Shown here piece after piece: positions 16,397 to 24,980 of a stretch of 64,000 nt of DNA. The notes beneath the pieces are model-generated. The model was not told the DNA's origin. It saw nothing but the letters and a program-made list of their open reading frames with translations, and did not search any database. The stretch comes from Gaiellasilicea sp963784895 (GTDB lineage: Bacteria > Actinomycetota > Thermoleophilia > Gaiellales > Gaiellaceae), in assembly GCA_963784895.1 (NCBI GenBank), contig CAWATM010000009.1, forward strand, positions 1-64,000. Reading direction: 5' to 3'. A program made the position numbers and the translations under genes. Numbering within the stretch: position 1 is the stretch's first letter; the number at the start of each line of letters is the position of its first letter.

Positions 16397-18918
16397 CGAC
16401 TGTCGCTCACCGCTCTGCGGTGCGAGGCCCAAGCAACGGCGGCGTTGCCGCGCGCCGCGCGGTCGTCCGCTGGGCCTGGCGCATGTTCCGCCGCGAGTGG
16501 CGGCAGCAAGTCCTGGTCGTCGCGCTGCTTACGGTCGCAGTCGCGGCGGCGATCGGAAGCATCACCCTCGTCTACAACACGAGCCCTGCGTTCGACGGCG
16601 AGTTCGGCTCGGCCAGGGGGCTGCTCATGTTCGACGGGTCGGATCCGCAGGCGCTCGAGGCGGCCCTGGCGTCGGCCGAGGAGTCGTTCGGGACGACGGA
16701 CGTCATCGGCCACCGCACGCTGCCGGTGCCCGGCGGCGTCGAGAGGGTGGACTTCCGCTCGCAGAACCCGGATGGGCCCTACGGCGCCGAGCTGCTCACT
16801 CTCCGCCGCGGCAGCTACCCGGCCGGACCCGGCCAGGTCGCCCTCACCGAGGGTGTGGCCGAGCTTCTAAACGTGGAGCCGGGGGCGATGCTCGATCTCG
16901 ACGGGCGCCGTCGGAGCGTCGTCGGCATCGTCGAGAACCCACTCGATCTCAGTGACGAGTTCGCTCTCGTCACGCCTTCGTCAGCCAGGCCCCCCCACAA
17001 CGTCACCGTTCTCGTCAACGCGAGCCAACAGGAGCTCCGCGCGTTCGCAGACTCCTTGCCCGAGAACGGCCGTTCGGGCCTCACAGGAACGGGAAGCCGC
17101 GGCGAGATCGAGGCCGCAGACTCGTTCGCGTTGTTCTCCGTCGGCACTGTCTTCCTGCTCCTGGCTTCGCTCGTTGCCGCCGCGGGCTTCGCCGTCATCG
17201 CGCAGCGTCGGCTCCGTCAGCTCGGCATGCTCGCGGCGATCGGGGCTACTCAGAAGCATCTCCGGCTCGTGCTGCTGACCAACGGTGCCGTCGTCGGAGT
17301 GATCGCTGCAATTCTCGGCACGGTCGCGGGCGGTGCGCTCTGGGTCATCTTCGCGCCGACGCTCGAATCCGCGATGGGCCATCGCATCGACCGGCTCAGC
17401 GTCCCGTGGACGCTGCTCGCGCTGGTCATCCTCCTCGCCATCCTCGCGACTACCGCAGCCGCCTGGTGGCCAGGGCGAACAGTCGCGCGCCTCCCCACCG
17501 TGCTCGCGCTTTCAGGGCGTCCGCCGCAGCCGCGGCCCGCACGCCACTCCGCGATCGCGGCCGCCGCGCTGATCGCGGTCGGCATCGGCTGCCTCGCACT
17601 GTCCAACCGAGACCGAGTGCCACTCATCATCGCCGGGATCGTGGCGACGATTCTCGGCATGTTGCTTCTCGGCCCACTCGCGATCCGCATCCTCTCCCGA
17701 GCCGCCGGACACGCCCCGATCGGCACGCGCCTGGCGCTGCGTGACCTCGCCCGCTACCAGGGCCGATCCGGGGCGGCACTCGCCGCGGTCACCCTCGCCC
17801 TCGGCATCGCAGCAGCGGTGACAGTCACCGCGGCAGCCGAGGAGAAGCGGGAAGACGAGAGGCTGGCCGCCGAGCTCCCCAACCTGTCCGACCGCCAAAT
17901 CCGCGTGTACACAGGCCCGACGCAAGAGCCGGAGCTCATCCCGCTCCCGCTCCAAACGCCCGCCCAGCTTGCACAGAGCGCCGCGCGCGTCCGCAAAATC
18001 GCCTCCGGTCTCGGTGAGGCCACGGTGATCCCGCTTCAGAAGGCCGTCCAACCCGGCGCGAGGCCCATCGTCACCTTCGAGGGTGACCGGGCCCTCGTCG
18101 CGGTAGGTCTCTCGAAGCGGACGGGCCCCGAAAGCTGGAACCGGGGATCGGGTGTCTACGTCGCCACGCCCGCCCTGCTCAGGTACCTCGGGGTCGACCC
18201 CGGCACGATCGACCCGAGCGCGGACTTCCTGGCCGACGCGACCGTCGCGACCGACGAGCTCGTCATCCTGAAAATCCAGGCGAGGAGCGAGTCCGCCATC
18301 GAGAACGTCCAGAGGGTCGACAGCCTGGAGGTTCTCGGCGCCGCGGAAGGGGACACGGGCCGCGCGCCCTCCTCGTTCGTCACCCTGAACGGTCTTCGCC
18401 GCCACGGCTGGAAGCAGGTGCCGAACGGCTGGCTGATCGAGTCGAGCCGCCCTCTGACAAGCGAACAGATCGCCACCGCCCGCGAGTTGGCCGCCGAGGC
18501 CGGCCTCGAGATCGAGACACAACATCAGCGCATGTCTCTTGCTACGCCAATCGCGATCGCGACCGCGGCAGGCGCCCTCCTGGCGCTCGCCATCCTCGCC
18601 ATGACCGTGGGGCTGATCCGCAGCGAGGCCGCCGGCGACCTCCGCACCCTGACCGCGACCGGAGCCACGGGCCGGACTCGCCGCACGCTTACGGCCGCCA
18701 CCGCCGGCGCGCTCGCCCTTCTCGGTGCGCTCCTCGGCGTCGTCGGTGCCTACCTCGCGCTCGCGGCGACGTACCGCGACGACCTCGGCTACCTCGCCCG
18801 GATACCAGTATTCCCGCTCGTCCTTCTCGTCGTCGGCGTGCCTTTGGTGGCTGCCGCGGCCGGCTGGGTACTTGCCGGCCGCCAGCCGCCCGCCATCACC
18901 AGGCCGGCAATCGAATGA
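16393..18918 (+). CDS. FtsX-like ABC transporter permease
   Basis: 841 residues with the eight to ten transmembrane helices of a two-domain FtsX permease: one anchor near 35-60, a periplasmic domain to about 240, a first FtsX triplet around 245-360, additional helices around 380-440, a second extracellular region (about 460-700) and a final triplet near 715-830. The FtsX motif LRQLGMLAAIGATQKHLR lies after the second helix. It would work with the overlapping ATPase to export or extract a substrate at the envelope; the substrate is unknown but is probably also sensed by PadR. Confidence 0.93.
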   Translation: MTTVAHRSAVRGPSNGGVAARRAVVRWAWRMFRREWRQQVLVVALLTVAVAAAIGSITLVYNTSPAFDGEFGSARGLLMFDGSDPQALEAALASAEESFGTTDVIGHRTLPVPGGVERVDFRSQNPDGPYGAELLTLRRGSYPAGPGQVALTEGVAELLNVEPGAMLDLDGRRRSVVGIVENPLDLSDEFALVTPSSARPPHNVTVLVNASQQELRAFADSLPENGRSGLTGTGSRGEIEAADSFALFSVGTVFLLLASLVAAAGFAVIAQRRLRQLGMLAAIGATQKHLRLVLLTNGAVVGVIAAILGTVAGGALWVIFAPTLESAMGHRIDRLSVPWTLLALVILLAILATTAAAWWPGRTVARLPTVLALSGRPPQPRPARHSAIAAAALIAVGIGCLALSNRDRVPLIIAGIVATILGMLLLGPLAIRILSRAAGHAPIGTRLALRDLARYQGRSGAALAAVTLALGIAAAVTVTAAAEEKREDERLAAELPNLSDRQIRVYTGPTQEPELIPLPLQTPAQLAQSAARVRKIASGLGEATVIPLQKAVQPGARPIVTFEGDRALVAVGLSKRTGPESWNRGSGVYVATPALLRYLGVDPGTIDPSADFLADATVATDELVILKIQARSESAIENVQRVDSLEVLGAAEGDTGRAPSSFVTLNGLRRHGWKQVPNGWLIESSRPLTSEQIATARELAAEAGLEIETQHQRMSLATPIAIATAAGALLALAILAMTVGLIRSEAAGDLRTLTATGATGRTRRTLTAATAGALALLGALLGVVGAYLALAATYRDDLGYLARIPVFPLVLLVVGVPLVAAAAGWVLAGRQPPAITRPAIE

Positions 18919-19224
18919 TGGGCCGCCGCTCTCCTGGCACGTCTGTCGCGCGCGCCGCGGCTGGCAAGGTTGCGCAAGAAGCTGCGCGGCTGCGAGCGCG
19001 GAACGTGCCGCAGATTTCCGACTGACGGCGATCTGAGCCCTCGGCCGCCGGAACACCGCTCGAGTGACGCTCGTGTTCACGCGCGGTCTGACCACGGTCG
19101 TGCTTGGAGGACACTCCTAGCGCTGTAGTGGCGCTCGATGTCCCGGCCCGCTGCGTATCGCGCTCGGCTCCACGTACGCGGATGATGCAGTCATGACGCC
19201 TGAAGAGCCGACCTCGAGCTGGCG
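18919..19224. other. Intergenic region
   Basis: 306 bases between the FtsX permease and the next plus-strand gene. It contains GC-rich local repeats but no hairpin I can call with confidence, no ribosome-binding site before the GTG at 19225 beyond a weak GAG, and no open frame with protein-like content. Confidence 0.4.
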
Positions 19225-20094
19225 GTGAGCCACTACGGCGATGCACTCAACTGGGCTGAGGCGCAGATCGCGGCAGCGCGCGACGATCCGGCGGCGCGCC
19301 TTGTATTGATGGAGCGGCTGTTCTCTGGACCGACCGGCCGGGCACCCCGACACCTGCCGTACCGGCGCGCAGCGCTGTCGTTCATGCGCTGGCAGGCCCA
19401 GCGTGGTCTCCTCAACACGCTCGACGCGTCGCCGTCGGGCAGCGTCTGGTGGCGGGCGATGAACGAGCGCTTGCTGCGAGACGGATGCGAAGCGATCGCG
19501 CTGGTTGGAGGACTCCGTGGAGATCCGTCGTCGCACGCCGTTCGGCTGTGGCTGCAGTTCGCTGCCACTCCGACACCGTCGTGTTGGTACCGCGCTCACA
19601 ACGCCAGCATCGTGGCCGGCTACCTGGAGCACGAAGGGCATGCCGAAGGAGAGAACGCTCCGGAGCGCTTCTTCATCAACGTCGCGCTGGCGCGCGTTCT
19701 CTACGCCCACGCCCTCGTCGCTGCGCCGCGCCTCGCGCTGGGCCGATTCGCTCCTCTTGCCCGCCTGCTCGGCGATCCCCGACTCGGAATCGTGGGAGCG
19801 TTCCTCTCGCTCCGCCGAGTCATCCCGAACCACTACCCGCTCACGCGCGACGTCGAGTGGTACATCGCCGACGAGCAGCGTCTCGGCCGGTTGCTCGACT
19901 ACGCGGTGATCGCACCGAGGCTACAGCGCTTGTACGAGTGGTCGGCGGAGGTGCTCGGCGAGCCGCTCCTGCTCGGGCTCGTGCGTTACGGCAGCCCGAT
20001 TTACGCGTGGCCGTACGAGCAACGACATGTGTGGCGCACTCCACGCTTGGGGTTCCCGGGTCAGGCAATCGAACGCCTCACGCGGGCTGGCTGA
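19225..20094 (+). CDS. Conserved protein of unknown function
   Basis: 289 residues from a GTG. The sequence is clearly protein-like: SHYGDALNWAEAQIAAARDD, SSHAVRLWLQFAATPTPSCWYRAHNASIVAGYLEHE, RFFINVALARVLYAHALV, VIPNHYPLTRDVEWYIADEQ, and a C-terminal LVRYGSPIYAWPYEQRHVW. It is mostly helical and soluble, without signal peptide. I recall similar uncharacterised proteins in actinobacteria but cannot name a family. The conserved Trp/Tyr/His residues suggest a ligand-binding or enzymatic role that I cannot define. It stands apart from its neighbours by 130 to 306 bases. Confidence 0.8.
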   Translation: MSHYGDALNWAEAQIAAARDDPAARLVLMERLFSGPTGRAPRHLPYRRAALSFMRWQAQRGLLNTLDASPSGSVWWRAMNERLLRDGCEAIALVGGLRGDPSSHAVRLWLQFAATPTPSCWYRAHNASIVAGYLEHEGHAEGENAPERFFINVALARVLYAHALVAAPRLALGRFAPLARLLGDPRLGIVGAFLSLRRVIPNHYPLTRDVEWYIADEQRLGRLLDYAVIAPRLQRLYEWSAEVLGEPLLLGLVRYGSPIYAWPYEQRHVWRTPRLGFPGQAIERLTRAG

Positions 20095-20224
20095 GGTGGC
20101 CCCCGGTGCGGTCGAGCCGGCCTCAACGACAAAGTGGCCAGTGACTGCTGCGACCCTCAGGCGTGCGGGCGCTACGGGCGTGCACCCCGCCGGTCGGGGT
20201 GATGCGACTTGCGAGACTGCACCG

Positions 20225-20602
20225 ATGACCGACGTATTGACTCACCTCATGTTTCAGGACGGCTCCGCCCGCGAGGCCGTCGAGCGATACGTTGAGCTGC
20301 TTCCCAGCTCGACGATCGCCGAAGTGACCGGTCCGGATGGCCCAGGTCAAACGATCAGGTTCACGCTGGCAGACCGGCCGTTCATTGCGTTCAACAGTCC
20401 GATCGGCCATGACTTTGGATTCACGCCGTCGATGTCAATCTTCGTGACGTGTGACACGCCAGACGAAGTCGACGAATTGTTCGGCGAGCTGAGCACCGAC
20501 GGATCGGTGCTGATGCCGCTCGACGACTACGGATTCAGCCCACGCTTCGGCTGGTGCACGGACCGTCACGGCGTCTCGTGGCAGGTTGGATGTACCGGAT
20601 GA
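20225..20602 (+). CDS. VOC-superfamily protein (PhnB / 3-demethylubiquinone methyltransferase-like fold)
   Basis: 125 residues from the ATG at 20225, where the family pattern starts: LTHLMFQDGSAREAVERYVELLPSS, VTGPDGPGQTIRFTLADRPFIAFNS, FGFTPSMSIFVTCDTPDEVDELFGEL and the C-terminal YGFSPRFGWCTDRHGVSWQV. This is the usual length and layout of the two-repeat beta-alpha-beta-beta-beta VOC fold of the PhnB subgroup. The biochemical activity of this subgroup is not reliably known. No neighbouring gene suggests a pathway. Confidence 0.9.
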   Translation: MTDVLTHLMFQDGSAREAVERYVELLPSSTIAEVTGPDGPGQTIRFTLADRPFIAFNSPIGHDFGFTPSMSIFVTCDTPDEVDELFGELSTDGSVLMPLDDYGFSPRFGWCTDRHGVSWQVGCTG

Positions 20603-20792
20603 CAGCGATCACGCGTTACCGCCACGGTCGGCGCGGGGCCTTCGGGGCACCGGAGGCGCAGACTGATTGAACGAGATCGGGGAAGCTGCCTCCCGGACGC
20701 CGGGTTCCTGGGCCCTCTGGGGAAGGCGGTCGTGGAGCTTGCACGCGAGTAACGGCGTCGCTGCTCCCGAACCGCGTTAGGGTTCACGCGCC

Positions 20793-21557
20793 GTGTGCTT
20801 CGACCACGACTCCTCGCCGCCCGTTCCGGCGATTAGGGGCGCCGCCGTCTCGCACGACGACCTCGTGCTCGAGGCCGCCGACGGGAACCGCCTCGCCGCG
20901 TTCTCCGCCACGCCGGACGAGCCGAGCGGCGTTGGGATCGCGATCCTGCCCGACGTCCGCGGGCTCTACCGCTTCTACGAGGAGCTGGCGCTCCGCTTCG
21001 CCGAGCGTGGGTACGCGGCGATCGCGATCGACTACTTCGGCCGGACGGCCGGCGTCGAGAAGCGCGGCGACGAGTTCGAGTACATGCCGCACGTCGACCA
21101 GACGACCGCGGAGGGGATCCAGGCCGACGTCGGCGCGGCCGTCGCGCGGCTTCGCGATCAGGGCGCGACCACCGTCTTCACCGTCGGCTTCTGCTTCGGC
21201 GGCCGGCACTCGTGGCTCGCCGCCGCCGGCGGGCACGGCCTCGCCGGCGCGATCGGCTTCTACGGTCGCCCCGGCCCCGGCCGGGACGGCTCGCCGGGGC
21301 CGACGCAGCGCGCCGGCGAGCTCGATGCGCCGATCCTGGCGCTGATGGGCGGCGCCGACGCAGGCATCCCGGTCGAGGACGTGAGGGCGTTCGAGGACGC
21401 GCTCGGCGCGGCCGGAGTCGAGCACGAGGTCGCGATCTACGACGGCGCCCCGCACAGCTTCTTCGACCGCAAGTTCGAGGAGTTCGCCGACGCGTCGGAG
21501 AACGCCTGGCGGCGCCTGCTCGCCTTCGTCGCGCGGCACAGCGGCCCGACGCGCTAG
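20793..21557 (+). CDS. Dienelactone hydrolase family protein
   Basis: 254 residues from GTG. An alpha/beta hydrolase with the DLH-type Cys nucleophile: GFCFGG (C134), with D189 (GGADAG) and H221 (GAPHSFFD) completing the triad. The strand-helix pattern GIAILPDVRGLYRFYEELALRFAERGYAAIAIDYFGRTAG is characteristic of the family. It probably hydrolyses a lactone or an ester in the cytoplasm; the substrate is unknown. It lies 10 bases before the phosphorylase gene and may share a transcript with it. The 190 bases before it show no other gene. Confidence 0.92.
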   Translation: MCFDHDSSPPVPAIRGAAVSHDDLVLEAADGNRLAAFSATPDEPSGVGIAILPDVRGLYRFYEELALRFAERGYAAIAIDYFGRTAGVEKRGDEFEYMPHVDQTTAEGIQADVGAAVARLRDQGATTVFTVGFCFGGRHSWLAAAGGHGLAGAIGFYGRPGPGRDGSPGPTQRAGELDAPILALMGGADAGIPVEDVRAFEDALGAAGVEHEVAIYDGAPHSFFDRKFEEFADASENAWRRLLAFVARHSGPTR

Positions 21558-21567
21558 TTTCCGCGCC

Positions 21568-23283
21568 GTGTCCTACGAGACCGCCGATACGGTCAGCTGG
21601 TGGCAGCGTGCGAGGGGGGAGGACGACGATCTGCTCGTCGCCTACTTCAGCATGGAGTTCGGGATCCACGAGCGCCTGCCGATCTACTCGGGCGGCCTCG
21701 GCGTCCTCGCCGGCGACCACCTCAAGGCCGCGGCCGAGCTCGGGATCCCGCTCGTCGGCGTCGGCCTCCTCTACACCGGCGGCTACTTCCGCCAGGGCGT
21801 CGACAAGTCCGGCCGCCAGACCGAGGACTACCAGCCGGTCGACCCCGAGGCCGTCGGGCTCGTCCGCGAGGACGTCTCGGTCACGGTCGACCTCGCCGGC
21901 GAGAAGATCGAGGCTGCGGTGTGGCGCAAGGACGTCACGTCGGCCGTCGGCGTCGTCCCGCTCTACCTGCTCGAGGTCGACTGGCTCACCGATGCGCTCT
22001 ACGGCGGCGACCGCGAGCACCGGATCCGGCAGGAGCTGCTGCTCGGCGTCGGCGGAGTCCGTGCCCTCGCGGCGCTCGGGATCGAGCCGAACGTCTTCCA
22101 CCTGAACGAGGGGCACTCCGCCTTCCTCCAGGTCGAGCGGCTGCGCGCGCTCGTCGCGGCCGGCTCCGAGATCGACGACGCACTCGAGTCGATCCGCCGC
22201 TCCTCCGTCTTCACCACCCACACGCCTGTCCCGGCCGGCAACGAGGTCTTCGACGAGAAGCTCGTGACCCGCTACGTCGGCGACCTCGCCACGGAAGCGG
22301 GGCTCGACCGCGAGCGGTTCCTCGAGCTCGGGCGCTTCGGCGACGAGCCCGGCTTCGGCTTGACGCCGTTCGCGCTTCGGCTCTCCAACTCTGCGAACGG
22401 TGTCTCCGACCTGCACGGCGAGGTCGCGCGCGAGATGTGGGCGCCGCTCTGGCCCGGCGAGGAGACGCCGATCGGGCACATCACGAACGGCGTCCACCTC
22501 GGCACCTGGCTCGACCCCGCCCTCGCCGAGCTGCTCCGCGACACCGGCGTCCGCCCTGAGGCGCCGCCGGACGAGGCGAACTGGGAGGCCGCGCGCGACG
22601 CCCCGGCCGAGGCGATCTGGCGCGTCCACGCCGCCGCCAAGGCGCGGCTCGCCGAGCGCGCCGGCCTCGACCGCGACCGGCTGACGATCGGCTTCGCACG
22701 GCGCTTCGCCACCTACAAGCGCGCCGGTCTCGTCTTCTCCGACGTCGAGCGGCTGCTGGCGCTGCCCCTCCAGATCGTCGTCGCCGGCAAGGCCCACCCC
22801 GCCGACGTGCAGGGCAAGGACGTGATGCAGGAGATCGTCGAGCTCGCGCGCGATCCCCGCGCCCAGGGCCGGATCGTCTTCCTCGAGAACTACGACATGG
22901 GCGTCGCCCGCGCGCTCGTCCGCGGCTGCGACGTCTGGCTGAACACACCGCGGCGGCCACTCGAGGCCTCTGGGACGAGCGGGATGAAGGCGGCCGTGAA
23001 CGGCGGGCTCAACCTCTCCGTGCTCGACGGCTGGTGGGCGGAAGGCTATTCGCCCGACGTCGGCTGGGCGATCGACGGCGTCTCCGACGAGGCCGACCGC
23101 GAGCAGCTCTACCGCCTGCTCGAGGAGGAGGTCGTGCCGACCTACACCCAGAACCGGGAGCGCTGGATCGAGATGATGAAGGAGTCGATCGCCCAGCTCT
23201 CGCCGCGATTCTCGATGCACCGCGCCGTGATCGAGTACGTCGACCTCTACTCCTCGACCGCCCACGCTTCCGCCCGCCGCTGA
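21568..23283 (+). CDS. glgP: Alpha-glucan phosphorylase (GT35)
   Basis: 571 residues from GTG. This is the short bacterial/archaeal form of glycogen phosphorylase. AYFSMEFGIHERLPIYSGGLGVLAGDHLKAAAELG, FHLNEGHSAF, FTTHTPVPAGNEVF, HITNGVH, FARRFATYKRA and EASGTSGMKAAVNGGLNLSVLDGWW are all recognisable; the lysine of GMKAAVNG is the expected pyridoxal-phosphate attachment. It releases glucose-1-phosphate from glycogen-like polymers using phosphate. No other glycogen gene is next to it. The gene is followed by the tandem GTPase pair after 17 bases. Confidence 0.95.
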   Translation: MSYETADTVSWWQRARGEDDDLLVAYFSMEFGIHERLPIYSGGLGVLAGDHLKAAAELGIPLVGVGLLYTGGYFRQGVDKSGRQTEDYQPVDPEAVGLVREDVSVTVDLAGEKIEAAVWRKDVTSAVGVVPLYLLEVDWLTDALYGGDREHRIRQELLLGVGGVRALAALGIEPNVFHLNEGHSAFLQVERLRALVAAGSEIDDALESIRRSSVFTTHTPVPAGNEVFDEKLVTRYVGDLATEAGLDRERFLELGRFGDEPGFGLTPFALRLSNSANGVSDLHGEVAREMWAPLWPGEETPIGHITNGVHLGTWLDPALAELLRDTGVRPEAPPDEANWEAARDAPAEAIWRVHAAAKARLAERAGLDRDRLTIGFARRFATYKRAGLVFSDVERLLALPLQIVVAGKAHPADVQGKDVMQEIVELARDPRAQGRIVFLENYDMGVARALVRGCDVWLNTPRRPLEASGTSGMKAAVNGGLNLSVLDGWWAEGYSPDVGWAIDGVSDEADREQLYRLLEEEVVPTYTQNRERWIEMMKESIAQLSPRFSMHRAVIEYVDLYSSTAHASARR

Positions 23284-23300
23284 GCGGGTAGGTCGCCGCC

Positions 23301-24980
23301 ATGGCCGCCGACCTGACCGAGCCGCTCGAGCGGCTCCGCGACGATCTTCGCTCGGTGCGACTCGAGCTCGACGTTCCCGGCGCCGACGACGCCCGCCGCG
23401 CCCGCGACGATCTCGTCGCGCAGGTGGACGACTACCTGCTGCCGCGGCTGCGCCAGCTCGACGCTCCCGCGCTGATCGTGGTCGGCGGCTCGACCGGAGC
23501 AGGCAAGTCGACCCTCGTCAACAGTCTCGTCGGCAGCGTCGTCAGCCCGGCCGGTGTACTTCGTCCGACGACTCGTTCGCCTGTGCTCGCCTGTCACCCG
23601 GACGACCTGGCCGCGTTCGAGGGCGACCGCGTCCTGCCCGGGCTCGCGCGCAGCACGGGAGGTGAGGGCGCTGCGGGAACGCTCCAGCTCGTCGACACCG
23701 CTGCCCTGCCGTCGGGTCTCGCGCTGCTCGACTCGCCCGACATCGACTCGGTGCTGGCCGAGAACCGGGCGCTGGCCAACCAGCTGCTGGCTGCAGCGGA
23801 CGGCTGGCTCTTCGTCACGACCGCGGCCCGCTACGCCGACGCGGTTCCCTGGGAGTTCCTGCGCTCCGCCCGGGAGCGCGGGACCGCGCTCTCGGTCGTG
23901 CTCAACCGCGTACCGGCCGACGCGAGCGCCGAGGTTCCGGCTCATCTCCGGCAGATGCTCGAGACCGAGCAGCTCGGCGACGCCGAGATCCTCGTCGTCC
24001 CCGAGGTGCCGCTCGAGGGGGAGTTGCTCGACGCGCACGCGCTCTGGCCCGTCCGCGCCTGGCTCGACGGGCTCGCAGCCGATGCGCAGGCACGGGCTGC
24101 GCTCGTGCGCAGGACGCTGCGCGGCGCGCTCGCAAGCCTGCCGGTGCGCGCGCTCGTCGTCGAGCGCGCGGCGATGGACCAGCTCGCCGCCGCCGCCGAG
24201 CTCCGCGCCGAGGCGGACCTCGCCTATGCGGAGGCGCTGCGGGAGGTCGAGACCGCCCTGCGTAGCGGCTCGCTGTTGCGCGGCGAAGTGCTGGCGCGCT
24301 GGCACGAGGTCGTCGGGACGGGCGACGTCATGCGCGCGCTCGAGACGCGGGTCGGCTGGCTTCGCGACCGGCTGAAGAGCATCGTCACCGGTGCTCCCGC
24401 CGCGGACGCCGAGCTGAAGGTCGCCGTCGAGCATCGCGTCGAGGCCGTCGTGCGCACCGCGGCCGAGCGGGCCGCCGAGCGCACCGCACGCGCGTGGCGC
24501 GAGCGCGTTCCCGGCCGTGCACTCCTGCTCGAGGCGACGGGGCTCGAGCGGGCGACGAACGAGCTTGCCACGGCGGCCGAGGAAGAGGTCCGCGCCTGGC
24601 AGGGCGTCGTCTTCCAGCTCGTCAGCGACGAGGGGGCGTCGAAGCGCTCGACCGCACGGCTGGCATCGCTCGGCGTCAACGGCGCTGGGCTGACCGTGAT
24701 GCTCGCCGTCTTCGCGCACACCGGCGGGCTCACCGGCGGCGAGATCGTCGTCGCCGGCGGCACCTCTGCCGTCGGGCAGAAGGTGCTCGAGGCGATCTTC
24801 GGCGACCAGGCCGTGCGGACGCTCGCGTCGCGGGCGCGGGAGGATCTGATCGAGCGCGTCGACCGGCTGCTGCGGGCCGAGGCGAACCGATTTCACGCCG
24901 TGCTCGACGAGGCGGTTCCCGAGGCGGACAGCTTCGCCCGCCTGCACGCCGCGGTCGACTCGATCCGCCGCGCCTCGTGA
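23301..24980 (+). CDS. Dynamin-like GTPase, first of a coupled pair
   Basis: 559 residues. The G domain has P-loop GGSTGAGKS (62-70), switch RPTTRSPVL, a DxxG-type segment LALLDSPDIDSV and a degenerate G4 element VVLNRVP instead of NKxD. A long helical region (about 280-450) follows, then a hydrophobic segment around 455-490 (GVNGAGLTVMLAVFAHTGGLTGGEIVVAGG) that could touch the membrane, and a final helical bundle. This layout matches actinobacterial dynamin-like proteins, which occur as neighbouring pairs (DynA/DynB in Streptomyces act in septation). The stop overlaps the start of the second GTPase by four bases. Confidence 0.85.
   Translation: MAADLTEPLERLRDDLRSVRLELDVPGADDARRARDDLVAQVDDYLLPRLRQLDAPALIVVGGSTGAGKSTLVNSLVGSVVSPAGVLRPTTRSPVLACHPDDLAAFEGDRVLPGLARSTGGEGAAGTLQLVDTAALPSGLALLDSPDIDSVLAENRALANQLLAAADGWLFVTTAARYADAVPWEFLRSARERGTALSVVLNRVPADASAEVPAHLRQMLETEQLGDAEILVVPEVPLEGELLDAHALWPVRAWLDGLAADAQARAALVRRTLRGALASLPVRALVVERAAMDQLAAAAELRAEADLAYAEALREVETALRSGSLLRGEVLARWHEVVGTGDVMRALETRVGWLRDRLKSIVTGAPAADAELKVAVEHRVEAVVRTAAERAAERTARAWRERVPGRALLLEATGLERATNELATAAEEEVRAWQGVVFQLVSDEGASKRSTARLASLGVNGAGLTVMLAVFAHTGGLTGGEIVVAGGTSAVGQKVLEAIFGDQAVRTLASRAREDLIERVDRLLRAEANRFHAVLDEAVPEADSFARLHAAVDSIRRAS

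Noticed and set aside
18931..18990. Additional copy of the CTGGCAG repeat after the FtsX gene
   Set aside because: Two TGGCA words occur but are 27 bases apart and no third fits the 21/11 spacing.
17512..19095. A 527-codon open frame on the minus strand
   Set aside because: Antisense to the FtsX permease, no ribosome-binding site and no recognisable motif.
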